Shown: positions 31,679 through 41,045 of the stretch, piece after piece
Numbering within the stretch: position 1 is the first letter of the stretch
Layout of the letters: each line of letters starts with the position of its first letter
Assembly (NCBI GenBank): GCA_017414385.1
Contig: JAFQMO010000124.1
Coordinates: 1 to 50,432 of the forward strand
DNA from: Clostridia bacterium
GTDB lineage: Bacteria; Bacillota; Clostridia; Oscillospirales; CAG-272
DNA length: 50,432 nucleotides
Reading direction: 5' to 3'
Position numbers and translations under genes: made by a program
The notes under the pieces: generated by a model
The model's input: only the letters and a program-made list of their open reading frames with translations
Database searches by the model: none
What the model was told of the DNA's origin: nothing

Positions 31679-34465
31679 ATGGGACTGATTGATAAACTTT
31701 TTGGAACATACAGTGAACGTCAGGTAAAGAGACTGATGGGTACGGTTGCGCGTGTTGAGGCACTTTCTGATAAATATAAGGGGATGTCGGACGATGAATT
31801 GAAGAAGCAGACCGCAAGACTGAAGGCTCGTCTGCGTGACGGAGAAACGTTGGACGATATTTTGCCCGATGCATTTGCCGTTGTCAGAGAGGCGGATGAG
31901 CGTGTATTGAACAAGCGGCCCTTCCAGGTTCAGGTCCTTGGCGGTATCGTTATTCATCAGGGACGTATTGCCGAAATGAAAACCGGTGAGGGTAAGACAT
32001 TGATGGCAACAATGCCTGCTTACCTGAATGCATTGACAGAGAAAGGCGTTCATATTATCACAGTCAATGATTATCTTGCACGTGTCGGTGCCGAAGAAAT
32101 GGGAAGAGTATATGCATTTTTGGGATTGAAGACAGGTCTTGTTGTGCACGGCATGTCGAAGCAGGAAAAAAAGGATGCATACAATGCGGATATTACCTAT
32201 GGTACTAACAATGAGTTTGGTTTTGATTATCTGCGTGATAATATGGTTCTGTACAAGGAGGAGATGGTACAGCGCGGACACGTTTTTGCGATTGTTGACG
32301 AGGTAGACTCGATTTTGATCGACGAAGCGCGTACACCGCTTATTATTTCCGGTCAGGGTGAAAAGTCAACGATGCTGTATGACTTGGCTGACCGTTTTGT
32401 GCAGACACTCTCCTGCTATAAGGTCAAGGAGATGGATGACAAGGATGATATGGAGGAAATCCAAGAGGATTACCTTGTCGACGAAAAGGCGAAAAATGCT
32501 GTTTTGACCGGTAACGGTATCAAACGCGCAGAGGAATATTTCCATGTTGAGGATTTTTCCGATCCGCAGAATTCCGCACTTGCGCATCATATCAATCAGG
32601 CTCTTCATGCGCATGGTTGTATGCAGCGCGATGTTGACTATATTGTGAAAAAGGATGAAAACGGCGAGGAAAAGGTTGTTATCATCGATGCATTCACCGG
32701 ACGCCAAATGCCCGGAAGACGTTATTCCGACGGTCTGCATCAGGCGATCGAAGCAAAGGAGCATGTTAAGATCGAGCGCGAGTCCAAGACCTTAGCGACG
32801 ATTACCTTCCAGAATTTCTTCCGTCTTTACAAGAAGCTTTCCGGTATGACCGGTACTGCTCTGACTGAGGAAGAAGAGTTTCGTGAGATCTATAACTTGG
32901 ACGTTGTTGTCATTCCGACCAATAAGCCGATGATTCGTATTGACCATCCGGATTCGGTCTATAAGAATACCCGCGGCAAATATCGGGCAATTATTGATCA
33001 GATCAAGATCTGCTATCAAAAGGGACAGCCCGTTCTTGTCGGTACGGTTTCCGTTGATAAGTCAGAGTATTTGTCCGGTCTGCTGAAGAAGGAAGGGATC
33101 CCGCATACGGTCTTGAATGCCAAATACCATGACAAAGAAGCGGAGATCGTTGCGGAGGCAGGTAAGTTTAAGGCGGTTACCATTTCGACCAACATGGCAG
33201 GTCGAGGAACGGATATTCAGCTCGGCGGTAATCCCGAATTTCTTGCAAAGAGAGAAATGCGTACGATGGGTTATGCGGAGGAGGTTATCATCGATGCAAC
33301 CGGTACATCTGTTTCCGTAAGTGAGGAGGCAATGGCCGCAAGAGAGATTTTCTACTCTCTCTATAGGAAGTACAGAGATGAGATCGCACCCGAGGCAAAA
33401 AAGATTTGCGAGCTTGGCGGTTTGTTTATTATCGGTACGGAACGCCATGAATCCCGCCGTATTGATAATCAGCTGCGAGGACGTTCGGGACGTCAGGGTG
33501 ACCCCGGCGAATCGCGTTTCTATCTCTCCTTTGAGGATGATCTGATGCGTTTGTTCGGTTCAGACCGTATATTGGGGGTTGTTGAAAAGCTTGGTCTTGA
33601 AGAGGATCAGCCCATCGATGCGCGTATTCTTTCCAATTCCATTGAAAGTGCACAGAAAAAGCTTGAAAGCATCAACTTTGAACGCAGAAAGAATGTGCTT
33701 ACCTATGACGATGTTATGAATCAGCAGCGTCATGTCATCTATTCTCAGAGACAAGAGGTTTTGGATGGTGTAGATATCAAGGATAAGATCCAGAAGATGA
33801 TCTCCGAAACCATCGTGAATGCTGTCAACAGCTTTACGACCGCTGAGGTTGCAGATGACTGGAACTTTGACGGCCTGCGTACGTATTTCTTTGGTACGCT
33901 TTGCAGGGCGGAGGATTTCCACTATACTGCGGATGATTTCAATACCTTGCAGAGAAAGGATCTTGTAAAGATCCTTCAGGAGCGTGCAGATGAGGTCTAT
34001 GCAGAAAAAACTGCTTTGTTTGGAGATGAGTCGCTGCGTGAGATTGAGCGTGTGGTCCTTCTGCGCAACGTAGATACCAGATGGATGGATCACCTGGATG
34101 CAATGGACGATCTGAAGGGAAGCATCCGTCTTCAGGCGTATGCACACAGAAATCCCGTAACGGAATTCCGTCTGCAGTCCGGTGATATGTTTGATGAAAT
34201 GATCGACGGCATCAAGGAAAGCACGACACGCACATTGTTGTCCATCATCCCCTCCAACCGTGAGATCAAGAGAGAAACGGTCGCGAAGGCAACCTCCGAG
34301 GGCTTTGAGGGAGGAGAATCTCTGACACCCGCTGCTCCTGCTTCGCCGTCTGCTCCGAAAAAAGCAGATGGCTCTAAGGTTGGAAGAAATGATCCCTGTC
34401 CTTGCGGAAGCGGGAAAAAGTATAAGAAATGCTGCGGCTTTAATCCCGCAGAGCCCGATGCATAA
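31679..34465 (+). CDS. secA: Preprotein translocase ATPase SecA
   Basis: A 928-aa motor protein that drives export through SecYEG. NBD1 has Walker A GEGKT (residues 103-107) and the DEVDSILIDEARTPL Walker B region. The preprotein-crosslinking domain follows, then NBD2 with TNMAGRGTDIQLGG and LRGRSGRQGDPGESRF, and the helical scaffold (RWMDHLDAMDDLKGSI). The C-terminal linker ends in the zinc-binding SEC-C motif NDPCPCGSGKKYKKCCG. The SD before the ATG is weak (GGAAG). It is followed at 25 and 31 bp by two membrane-protein genes and then by a terminator, so the three probably form one operon. Confidence 0.98.
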   Translation: MGLIDKLFGTYSERQVKRLMGTVARVEALSDKYKGMSDDELKKQTARLKARLRDGETLDDILPDAFAVVREADERVLNKRPFQVQVLGGIVIHQGRIAEMKTGEGKTLMATMPAYLNALTEKGVHIITVNDYLARVGAEEMGRVYAFLGLKTGLVVHGMSKQEKKDAYNADITYGTNNEFGFDYLRDNMVLYKEEMVQRGHVFAIVDEVDSILIDEARTPLIISGQGEKSTMLYDLADRFVQTLSCYKVKEMDDKDDMEEIQEDYLVDEKAKNAVLTGNGIKRAEEYFHVEDFSDPQNSALAHHINQALHAHGCMQRDVDYIVKKDENGEEKVVIIDAFTGRQMPGRRYSDGLHQAIEAKEHVKIERESKTLATITFQNFFRLYKKLSGMTGTALTEEEEFREIYNLDVVVIPTNKPMIRIDHPDSVYKNTRGKYRAIIDQIKICYQKGQPVLVGTVSVDKSEYLSGLLKKEGIPHTVLNAKYHDKEAEIVAEAGKFKAVTISTNMAGRGTDIQLGGNPEFLAKREMRTMGYAEEVIIDATGTSVSVSEEAMAAREIFYSLYRKYRDEIAPEAKKICELGGLFIIGTERHESRRIDNQLRGRSGRQGDPGESRFYLSFEDDLMRLFGSDRILGVVEKLGLEEDQPIDARILSNSIESAQKKLESINFERRKNVLTYDDVMNQQRHVIYSQRQEVLDGVDIKDKIQKMISETIVNAVNSFTTAEVADDWNFDGLRTYFFGTLCRAEDFHYTADDFNTLQRKDLVKILQERADEVYAEKTALFGDESLREIERVVLLRNVDTRWMDHLDAMDDLKGSIRLQAYAHRNPVTEFRLQSGDMFDEMIDGIKESTTRTLLSIIPSNREIKRETVAKATSEGFEGGESLTPAAPASPSAPKKADGSKVGRNDPCPCGSGKKYKKCCGFNPAEPDA

Positions 34466-34490
34466 CCGGAAGCATTGACAGGAGACGATC

Positions 34491-35237
34491 ATGGGCTTTG
34501 GTATCCTTGTTACAGGTTACATGTTTTTGCTTTCGATACCGATCAGTTCTATGGGTATCCCCGCTGAATTGATCGGGTACATCATGCTTAGTGTAGCGCT
34601 TTGGCGCCTTAAGCAGTATGAAAAATGGTTTTCTTATGCTTTATATGTGGATATCGCGCTGATCCCCTGCGGTGTTTTTTCCATTTTGAAAAGCAGCTTG
34701 CTTTGGTTTGGCAGGAATGATCTTTACGAAAAGATCCATACCACCGCTGCGTTGCCGTACAGTATTGTGCTTGCGGTGTTGCTGTTGCTGTTCCATTTGT
34801 GTTTGATGGAGGGCGTGCGGCGGATGGCGAAGGAGGTCGATCTTCCGAATATCGTCGAACAGGCGGTCCGCAGTGTGGTCTTGACATGGTTTTATTTTGC
34901 ACTGTCGGTCAGTGTCGTTTTCCTGAATATTCCAAAGGTCACAGAGGTTATTCCGTATACACACTTGATCGGTATTGTGATGGCGTTCAGTGTGGTATGG
35001 CTATTGTTGAATTTGAAGGTTCTTTACTGTTGTTATGCCTTGATCTGCATGCCCGGTGAAGAGGAGCTTCCTGAAGTGGAACAAAAACTTCCTGCATTTT
35101 TGCAAAAGAAAAAGAAAACAGAGCCTGAGGAGCCGTCAGAAGAACGTTATGCTCGCCGTAAAGCGGAATATAACGAGGCAATGCGGCAGAGACAGCTGGA
35201 GAGAACCAAGAAAAATAAGCGCAGAAAACGTCATTGA
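34491..35237 (+). CDS. Uncharacterised six-helix membrane protein downstream of secA
   Basis: A 248-aa membrane protein with about six helices and a long charged C-terminal tail (residues ~190-248, rich in Lys/Arg/Glu; probably cytoplasmic and helical). Near its N-terminus FLLSIPISSMGIPAELIGYIMLS, quoted here only by its key parts FLL, IPAELIGY and IMLS, resembles the LPDxxG hairpin of the next gene, with IPAELIGY in place of LPDVFGW. The SD is AGGAGA. No known family was recognised; it is likely related to the protein at 35269. Confidence 0.75.
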   Translation: MGFGILVTGYMFLLSIPISSMGIPAELIGYIMLSVALWRLKQYEKWFSYALYVDIALIPCGVFSILKSSLLWFGRNDLYEKIHTTAALPYSIVLAVLLLLFHLCLMEGVRRMAKEVDLPNIVEQAVRSVVLTWFYFALSVSVVFLNIPKVTEVIPYTHLIGIVMAFSVVWLLLNLKVLYCCYALICMPGEEELPEVEQKLPAFLQKKKKTEPEEPSEERYARRKAEYNEAMRQRQLERTKKNKRRKRH

Positions 35238-35268
35238 AGTCAGAAAGGACGGTTGACGCGAAGGACTT

Positions 35269-36702
35269 ATGAAAAAACGTTCTATGGGTTTGGGGTTGTT
35301 TGCATTCGGAATTCTCTTTCTTTGTAATCCGAATGTCAATGTGATTGATGTTTTGCCGGACGTGTTCGGATGGCTTTTGATCGCGTTGTCCATGACAACC
35401 TTTGCGTATATCAATGAAGACATGGCGAATGCACGGCGATTGGCGTGGATCCTATGTCTTGTTTCCACTATAAAGCTTTGGCCGATGTATTGCTCCCTTC
35501 AAGGAGAAAAGGCCTTTCCTCTGATGGCTGAACCGACAATGGTACTGGTTTTTGCGTGCTGCTTCGGTGCTCTTGAGATGGTCATGGGGATCATGATCCT
35601 TCGTACATGGATCTCTTCGGTTTCATATTTCGGTCTTATGAGCAACAGTACTGTAGCAATTCGCGGTGATGGCGGTCTGCATTTTATCACAGTGTATTTT
35701 TTGATTGCACGGGCTGTGGGAAGTGTCTTGCCGGAGCTGGTTTATTTGCGTACAACGGAATACCTCAGCGATGTCGTATACGGCGTTGTGATTGATATTC
35801 GTGATTACCGTCCGTACCTGATTGTTCTGTGTGCGGCAGCGGTTCTCTATGCCGGCATTGGCTTCTGCATATTGTTTTTCCGTTACCTTCGGCGGTTATC
35901 CAAGGATTCGCTCCATGCAGAAGCATACCTTCGCTTAACGGAAGAGAACGAGGACAAGATTACAAACAAGGGTACGATGGAGCGGATTCGAATTGCTTTC
36001 TTTCTGATGATGCTCGGCGGCGTATTTCTGTGTTATTTCTCCGTGGATTTTGTGAATATTCTCCCTGATTTTGTTGGTTTGCTGCTCCTTGCTGCAGCGG
36101 TATTCCTCCTGAGAAAAAAGCTTTGTGTTTCTAAGAGCTTGCCGCTTCTGTTCGGCGGAGGTGCCCTGATATCTGCTGTTTATTACGGTGTTCGCTGGTG
36201 GCACAGTCATGAGCATGCAACAATGTGGGCGGATAACTACACAGACTATTTCAACAGAACGATTGCAATCAGTGTGGAGCATCAGACACGGTTGATGCAG
36301 TTGCAGTTGATCATGGTTTTGTGTTCTGTAATAGAAACGGCGATCGTATGTTTTTTGTTCTATCGGTTTCTGAAAACCGTTGATGGGATCCAGACCATCA
36401 ACGCCCATGATGCGCATAATGTATATGACAGTATGCCGACGGAGTATCAATCCTTGGAGAAACTGCATTTTGCAAAGCAGTTAAAGCATTGTTTTGTGTG
36501 GCTGTGTATTTCTGTGGGATTTGAGCTTTTGCATACGCTTCCAATGTTTTCCTTTGTAATTTCTCCGTTCCCCATGATTCATATTGTGATCAATGGTGTG
36601 TTTTTGTGTATATTCTATCGGTATTTGATGTCACGTTTCCAGGTTGCGGAGTACCATTATCGTTATCACGGAGATAAACAGTCCGATCCAAAGACCTCTT
36701 GA
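35269..36702 (+). CDS. Uncharacterised multi-pass membrane protein with repeated LPDxxG hairpin
   Basis: A 477-aa protein with about ten to eleven membrane helices. It contains the same hairpin twice: near the N-terminus (FLCNPNVNVIDVLPDVFGWL, residues ~16-36) and near residue 250 (FLCYFSVDFVNILPDFVGLL). The two copies share FLC, a D/N-LPD turn and G.LL, which suggests an internal duplication. The family is seen in clostridia but has no assigned function to my knowledge. A terminator closes the transcript at 36726-36762. Links to secretion rest on location only. Confidence 0.75.
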   Translation: MKKRSMGLGLFAFGILFLCNPNVNVIDVLPDVFGWLLIALSMTTFAYINEDMANARRLAWILCLVSTIKLWPMYCSLQGEKAFPLMAEPTMVLVFACCFGALEMVMGIMILRTWISSVSYFGLMSNSTVAIRGDGGLHFITVYFLIARAVGSVLPELVYLRTTEYLSDVVYGVVIDIRDYRPYLIVLCAAAVLYAGIGFCILFFRYLRRLSKDSLHAEAYLRLTEENEDKITNKGTMERIRIAFFLMMLGGVFLCYFSVDFVNILPDFVGLLLLAAAVFLLRKKLCVSKSLPLLFGGGALISAVYYGVRWWHSHEHATMWADNYTDYFNRTIAISVEHQTRLMQLQLIMVLCSVIETAIVCFLFYRFLKTVDGIQTINAHDAHNVYDSMPTEYQSLEKLHFAKQLKHCFVWLCISVGFELLHTLPMFSFVISPFPMIHIVINGVFLCIFYRYLMSRFQVAEYHYRYHGDKQSDPKTS

Positions 36703-36725
36703 TCCCCGATATATCATCGTATATG

Positions 36726-36762
36726 AAAAAACCTCGACAAGTTATTCATGTCGAGGTTTTTT
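36726..36762. terminator. Bidirectional terminator between the secA operon and the Na/Pi cotransporter gene
   Basis: ACCTCGACA (36731-36739) pairs with TGTCGAGGT (36749-36757) with A and T runs on the two sides, so it ends both convergent units. Confidence 0.92.
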
Positions 36763-36767
36763 GCTGT

Positions 36768-38543
36768 TTATTGCTTGTTGTACTTTTTCGTATACGCATT
36801 GACACGGTGACGGAAAAGAGGGTCGGAGAGCTGCAGATCATGCAGATAACGGTGTGCCTGAAAGCTTTTGTTCTTTGTTTCGATGACTGCAACCGCAATA
36901 TTGGAGCAGTGGTCGGAGATGCGCTCAAACTGTTGAAGAATGTCCGACAGGATAAATCCGGCGTCTAAAGAACAGTGGCCTTGCTTCAGTCTTGTGATAT
37001 GGTTGAGTCTGCTTTGTGCGACCAAGCCGTCGATGACCTGCTCAAGCGGCTCGACTGCCTTGGCTGTTTCCGTATCATCATTACAGTATGCTGTCAGTGT
37101 CAACTCCAAGATCTCTGTCAGTGCGGTCATAATATTCTCAAGCTCGTCGGAGACGTCGTCGGATAACCGAAGACCTTTTTCCTTGATCTCCTCCGCGGCA
37201 TCTGCCAGCTTTTCTGCATGGTCTCCCAAGCGTTCAAAGTCTCCGATAACACGCAGAAGCTTTGTGAGAGTCTGGGAATCATGCTCGGAATGCGATTGAG
37301 CGGCGATGGTTACGAGATAATTTCCAAGACGGTCTTCGAAGATATCGGTTTCTTTTTCGGTATTTCGGATTGCTTCTGCAGTGTATTTGACCTTTTTTTC
37401 GGGAACCGATCGCAGGGAGGAGAGTAAACAAAGTGCCATGTCTACACTGCTGCAGGAGAGTTCAGCCATGCGGCTTGCAGCAGTGGTACACGCCGTGAGT
37501 GCTGCAGAGGGGGTATGATATAATCTCTCGTCCAGGAAAACGATACTTTCCGTATCAGCAATCGAAGGTGTGGAGGGGAGCCATTTTTCCACACACCGAA
37601 CAAGCAGGTTTCTTATCGGTAGCAGGATTGCGGTGTTCGCAAGATTAAAAAGTGTGTGACTTACAGCAATATGAAAGGCTGTGGCATTGCTTTGAAGGAT
37701 TGCCGGAGCCAAGAAGGCGTCAACGATCAGATACAGCGGGAACCACATCGCCGTTCCGAGAACATTGACAAGCAGGTGCATAACAGAAACGCGCTTTGCT
37801 TGTGTGCTTGTACCGATAGAGGAGAGGATCGAGGTAATACAGGTACCGATATTTTGTCCCATGATGATTGGAATAACAAATCCCATGGTCATGCTTCCTG
37901 TTAACGAAAACGCTTGCAGAACACCGACTGATGCAGAAGAAGACTGAAGGATCGCTGTCGTCACAATGCCAAACAGCAATCCGAGCAGGGGACTGTTCAG
38001 CTTTGAGAGAATTTCGGGAAACATGGGTGATTCGGACAATGGTTTTACCGTATCGGACATAAGATTCATGCCGAAGATCAAAACAGCAAAGCCGATAAAT
38101 ACCGTTCCCAAGGTCTTTGTTTTTTCCTTTTTTGAAATGATACGCAGAAGTATTCCGATAAAAGCCAAAATTGGAGAGAAATGCGCGGGCTTGAGTAGCT
38201 GAAGCCAAACAACATCACTGTTGATTCCCGAAAGACCGAAGATCCATGCGGTTACGGTGGTGCCGACATTGGTTCCGAAAATCAAACTGACAGATTGTCC
38301 AAATGTCATGATACCGGAGTTGACAAGCCCGACGAGCATGACGGTCACTGCTGAAGATGACTGAATTGCAAGTGTAATCAGTACGCCGAGACAGAAGCCG
38401 CGCAGAGGGCTTGCGGTGATCTGTTTCAGCCGTTGTTCAAGACGACTGCCTGCAAGACGTTCCAAATTTTCCGACATGATGTCCATTCCGAACAGAAAAA
38501 AGGAAAGACCGCCAAGAAAGGGGAGAAAATCAATGAGATTCAT
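36768..38543 (-). CDS. Na+/phosphate cotransporter (NptA/YjbB type) with PhoU-like domain
   Basis: A 591-aa protein. The membrane half (about residues 1-310) has the two inverted PF02690 repeats with the ion/phosphate signatures TLAIQSSSAVTVMLVG and TTAILQSSSASVGVLQ, each paired with GTNVGTT or GQNIGTC. The cytoplasmic half (about 350-560) is a PhoU-like helical domain (VIGDFERLGDHAEKLADAAEE, key part FERLGDHAEK). It couples sodium to phosphate movement, import or export depending on conditions. The SD is AAGGAG. No pho-box-like regulation could be recognised upstream. Confidence 0.93.
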   Translation of the reverse strand: MNLIDFLPFLGGLSFFLFGMDIMSENLERLAGSRLEQRLKQITASPLRGFCLGVLITLAIQSSSAVTVMLVGLVNSGIMTFGQSVSLIFGTNVGTTVTAWIFGLSGINSDVVWLQLLKPAHFSPILAFIGILLRIISKKEKTKTLGTVFIGFAVLIFGMNLMSDTVKPLSESPMFPEILSKLNSPLLGLLFGIVTTAILQSSSASVGVLQAFSLTGSMTMGFVIPIIMGQNIGTCITSILSSIGTSTQAKRVSVMHLLVNVLGTAMWFPLYLIVDAFLAPAILQSNATAFHIAVSHTLFNLANTAILLPIRNLLVRCVEKWLPSTPSIADTESIVFLDERLYHTPSAALTACTTAASRMAELSCSSVDMALCLLSSLRSVPEKKVKYTAEAIRNTEKETDIFEDRLGNYLVTIAAQSHSEHDSQTLTKLLRVIGDFERLGDHAEKLADAAEEIKEKGLRLSDDVSDELENIMTALTEILELTLTAYCNDDTETAKAVEPLEQVIDGLVAQSRLNHITRLKQGHCSLDAGFILSDILQQFERISDHCSNIAVAVIETKNKSFQAHRYLHDLQLSDPLFRHRVNAYTKKYNKQ

Positions 38544-38768
38544 AACAGAGGTGCTCCTTATGAGAGTATTAGGGATGATATAATTTTTGCATCCGTTTCT
38601 ATATCAAACAATCTGTTTGAAAAAAGAAGCTCTTCGAAAGATGCCATATGTTTTGTTATCAATAGCGTCTCCATAAAAAAAGGATCTATCCCGGTATTGC
38701 CGTGAAAAACAAAGAGACCGGAATAAGGAACGTAGAAAAGTGTGTACTTTGTACGCCGTTGCATGTAA
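38544..38768. other. Intergenic region upstream of the Na/Pi gene
   Basis: No supported gene. On the minus strand TTGATA and TTATAT with an 18-bp spacer (around 38578-38612) are a weak promoter candidate for the cotransporter. An open frame on the minus strand (38558-38797) begins inside the htpG terminator and is not accepted. Confidence 0.4.
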
Positions 38769-38806
38769 AGAAAAATCCGATCCGTGATTTTTTTCACGGG
38801 TCGGAT
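38769..38806 (-). terminator. Terminator of htpG
   Basis: On the minus strand ATCCGACCCGTGA (38806-38794) pairs with TCACGGATCGGAT (38787-38775), and TTTTCTTT follows. It lies about 50 bp beyond the htpG stop codon. Confidence 0.88.
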
Positions 38807-38853
38807 GAAGTATTCGGTGAGGATACCTGTCTGCTATGCAAATCTTTTTGAGA

Positions 38854-40734
38854 TCAGATCATCAGATCACAGATCAAGGAAGAAAGCTCAGCGGGATTCT
38901 CGATGGAAAGACCGCCAATCAGCCGCGCTTGTGCATAAAGGATCTTTGTGTACGAGGCGAGCTTCTCGGCATCATCGGAATGAAGCATTTTCAGCTTTTC
39001 GGCAATCGGGTGGGATGTATTGATCTCCATGACGATCTGCGCTTTTGCTTTTTCTTCTCCCGTCGGCATACGGTTCAGGACCTGCTCCATGCCGACAGAC
39101 AGTCCTCCCTCGCTCGTAAGGCAAACGGGATGGTTTTTCAGTGTATTTGTGAAACGGACAGCGGAAACTGCATCGCCGAGAATGTACTTCATGGCAGAGA
39201 GGAGCGCTTCGGATCGCTCGTTTTCCTCTTTCACGGTAGCCTTTTCTTCCTCTGTTGAGATGTCAAGATCCTCGGCGCAGACGTTAACAAAGGTCTTTTC
39301 TTCATAATTTGCGAGCATGCGAAGCGCAAATTCATCGATGTCATCGGTGAGATACAGGACCTCATATCCCTTGGAGATAACGGTTTCTGCCTGTGGGAGC
39401 ATCTTGATCTTATCGACAGTTTCACCGCAAGCATAGTAGATGCTCTTTTGCTCCTCTCTCATGCGGGACACATACTCTTTCAGCGTGACAAGCTTGTCTT
39501 CATTGGAAGAGGTGAAGAGGACGAGATCCTGAAGGACCTCCCTATGCATACCGTAATCAGCGTACAGGCCGAATTTTAATTGGACACCGAATGCGTTCCA
39601 AAAGCTCTCGTATTTTTCGCGGTCGCTCTCGAGCATTTTGGCAAGCTCGTTTTTGATCTTTTTCTCAATCGCTTTAGAGATGACCTTGAGCTGGTGATCA
39701 TGCTGTAAAAGCTCACGCGAAATATTCAGCGAAAGGTCGGCGGAATCGACGAGACCACGGACAAAGCTGAAATAGTCCGGAAGCAGATCGCCGCATTTTT
39801 CCATGATCAAAACGCCGGAGGAGTACAGCTGCAATCCCTTCTCAAAATCCTTTGTATAGTAGTTGAAGGGAGCCTTTGAGGGAATGAACATCAACGCATC
39901 AAAGGTTGCGGTTCCCTCCGATTTGAAATGAATGGTTTTTGCAGGCGCTTCGAAATCGTAGTACTTATCTCTGTAGAACGCAGCATAATCGTCCTCGGAG
40001 ATGTCCTTTGTGCTCTTTTTCCAAAGCGGGACCATAGAGTTGATGGTTTCGGTCGTCGTTTCCGTTTCGTATTCGTCGGAGTCTTCATTGCGTTTTTCTG
40101 TAGTGATGTCCATGCAAATGGGATAACGGATATAGTCGGAATACTTTCTGATCAGATTGCGGAGACGGTATGTGTCTAAATACTCCGAATATGTTTCGTT
40201 TTCGGTATCCTCGCGCAGATGGAGCGTGATTTCCGTTCCTGCATCGGTTTTTTCACATGGTGTGACAGTGTATCCGTCCACACCCTCGGATTCCCACATC
40301 CATGCCTCGTCCTTTCCGAATGCACGTGTGATGACGGTGATACGGTCACTGACCATGAATGCGGAATAAAATCCGACGCCGAATTGACCGATAATGTCGA
40401 TTTCCTCGCCGTCCTCATGACTGTGCTTGAAGTCGTACGAGCCGGATTTTGCAATGGTTCCGAGATTGTTTTCCAACTCTTCCGCAGTCATACCGCAGCC
40501 GTTGTCTGTGATCTTGATCGTACGGCTTTCTTTGTCAGGGATGATACAGATCTTGTAGTCACTGCGTTTTAATGTCACGGTGTCATCGGTAAGAGAACGG
40601 TAATACAGCTTATCGATGGCATCGCTCGCATTTGAAATGAGCTCGCGCAGGAAAATCTCCTTATGCGTGTATATAGAGTTGATCATCATGTCAAGCAGCT
40701 TTTGAGATTCTGTTTGAAACTGTTTCTTTTCCAT
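38854..40734 (-). CDS. htpG: Hsp90 chaperone HtpG
   Basis: A 626-aa ATP-dependent chaperone. The GHKL ATPase domain shows ISNASDAIDKL, DNGCGMTAEEL and GQFGVGFYSAF; the middle domain has LDLSIN-like NISRELLQ (SLNISRELLQHD), and a C-terminal dimerisation domain follows. The start at 40734 (MEKKQFQTES) is chosen because AAAGGA lies eight bases upstream and this is the usual N-terminus; the frame extends 16 codons further, into the CIRCE. It is monocistronic, with a CIRCE operator between the promoter and the start, so HrcA should repress it. Confidence 0.97.
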   Translation of the reverse strand: MEKKQFQTESQKLLDMMINSIYTHKEIFLRELISNASDAIDKLYYRSLTDDTVTLKRSDYKICIIPDKESRTIKITDNGCGMTAEELENNLGTIAKSGSYDFKHSHEDGEEIDIIGQFGVGFYSAFMVSDRITVITRAFGKDEAWMWESEGVDGYTVTPCEKTDAGTEITLHLREDTENETYSEYLDTYRLRNLIRKYSDYIRYPICMDITTEKRNEDSDEYETETTTETINSMVPLWKKSTKDISEDDYAAFYRDKYYDFEAPAKTIHFKSEGTATFDALMFIPSKAPFNYYTKDFEKGLQLYSSGVLIMEKCGDLLPDYFSFVRGLVDSADLSLNISRELLQHDHQLKVISKAIEKKIKNELAKMLESDREKYESFWNAFGVQLKFGLYADYGMHREVLQDLVLFTSSNEDKLVTLKEYVSRMREEQKSIYYACGETVDKIKMLPQAETVISKGYEVLYLTDDIDEFALRMLANYEEKTFVNVCAEDLDISTEEEKATVKEENERSEALLSAMKYILGDAVSAVRFTNTLKNHPVCLTSEGGLSVGMEQVLNRMPTGEEKAKAQIVMEINTSHPIAEKLKMLHSDDAEKLASYTKILYAQARLIGGLSIENPAELSSLICDLMI

Positions 40735-40771
40735 AACTTGATTCCTTTCTGTTTCGGGCTTGTGCACGGCA

Positions 40772-40798
40772 TTAGCACTCAAACAATTTGAGTGCTAA
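40772..40798. promoter_or_regulatory. CIRCE operator (HrcA binding site) of htpG
   Basis: TTAGCACTC-N9-GAGTGCTAA is a perfect CIRCE consensus. It lies just downstream of the htpG -10 (40802-40807) and so covers the start of transcription. Confidence 0.97.
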
Positions 40799-40801
40799 TA
40801 T

Positions 40802-40831
40802 ATTATATAACAAATTCCAAAGGAAAGTCAA
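40802..40831 (-). promoter_or_regulatory. Promoter of htpG
   Basis: On the minus strand: TTGACT (40831-40826), 18-bp spacer, TATAAT (40807-40802), with CIRCE immediately downstream. Confidence 0.85.
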
Positions 40832-40945
40832 GTGGTATGTGGAAATGTTTATAATATTTGCAAAATTTGTTCAAAAAGAGAAAGATTTTCCCGTCTGAAG
40901 GTGTTGAAAAATCTGTGAATAAACGGGAGAAGTTCGGATAAACGG

Positions 40946-40974
40946 TTGACAAATGAAAACGCATCGTTTATAAT
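40946..40974 (+). promoter_or_regulatory. Consensus promoter of the SPFH/zinc-ribbon gene
   Basis: TTGACA (40946-40951), 17 bp, TATAAT (40969-40974): a perfect sigma-A consensus, 70 bp before the ATG, with SD AAGGAG in front of 41046. No CIRCE lies on this side. Confidence 0.92.
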
Positions 40975-41045
40975 ATAATCAGCGGAATGGGTAATATCAG
41001 ACAGAGTTCCGTTTATTTGAATGATATGAAATTAAGGAGCGTATT

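Noticed and set aside
38558-38797. A 79-codon minus-strand frame upstream of the Na/Pi gene
   Set aside because: It starts inside the htpG terminator hairpin and has no SD.
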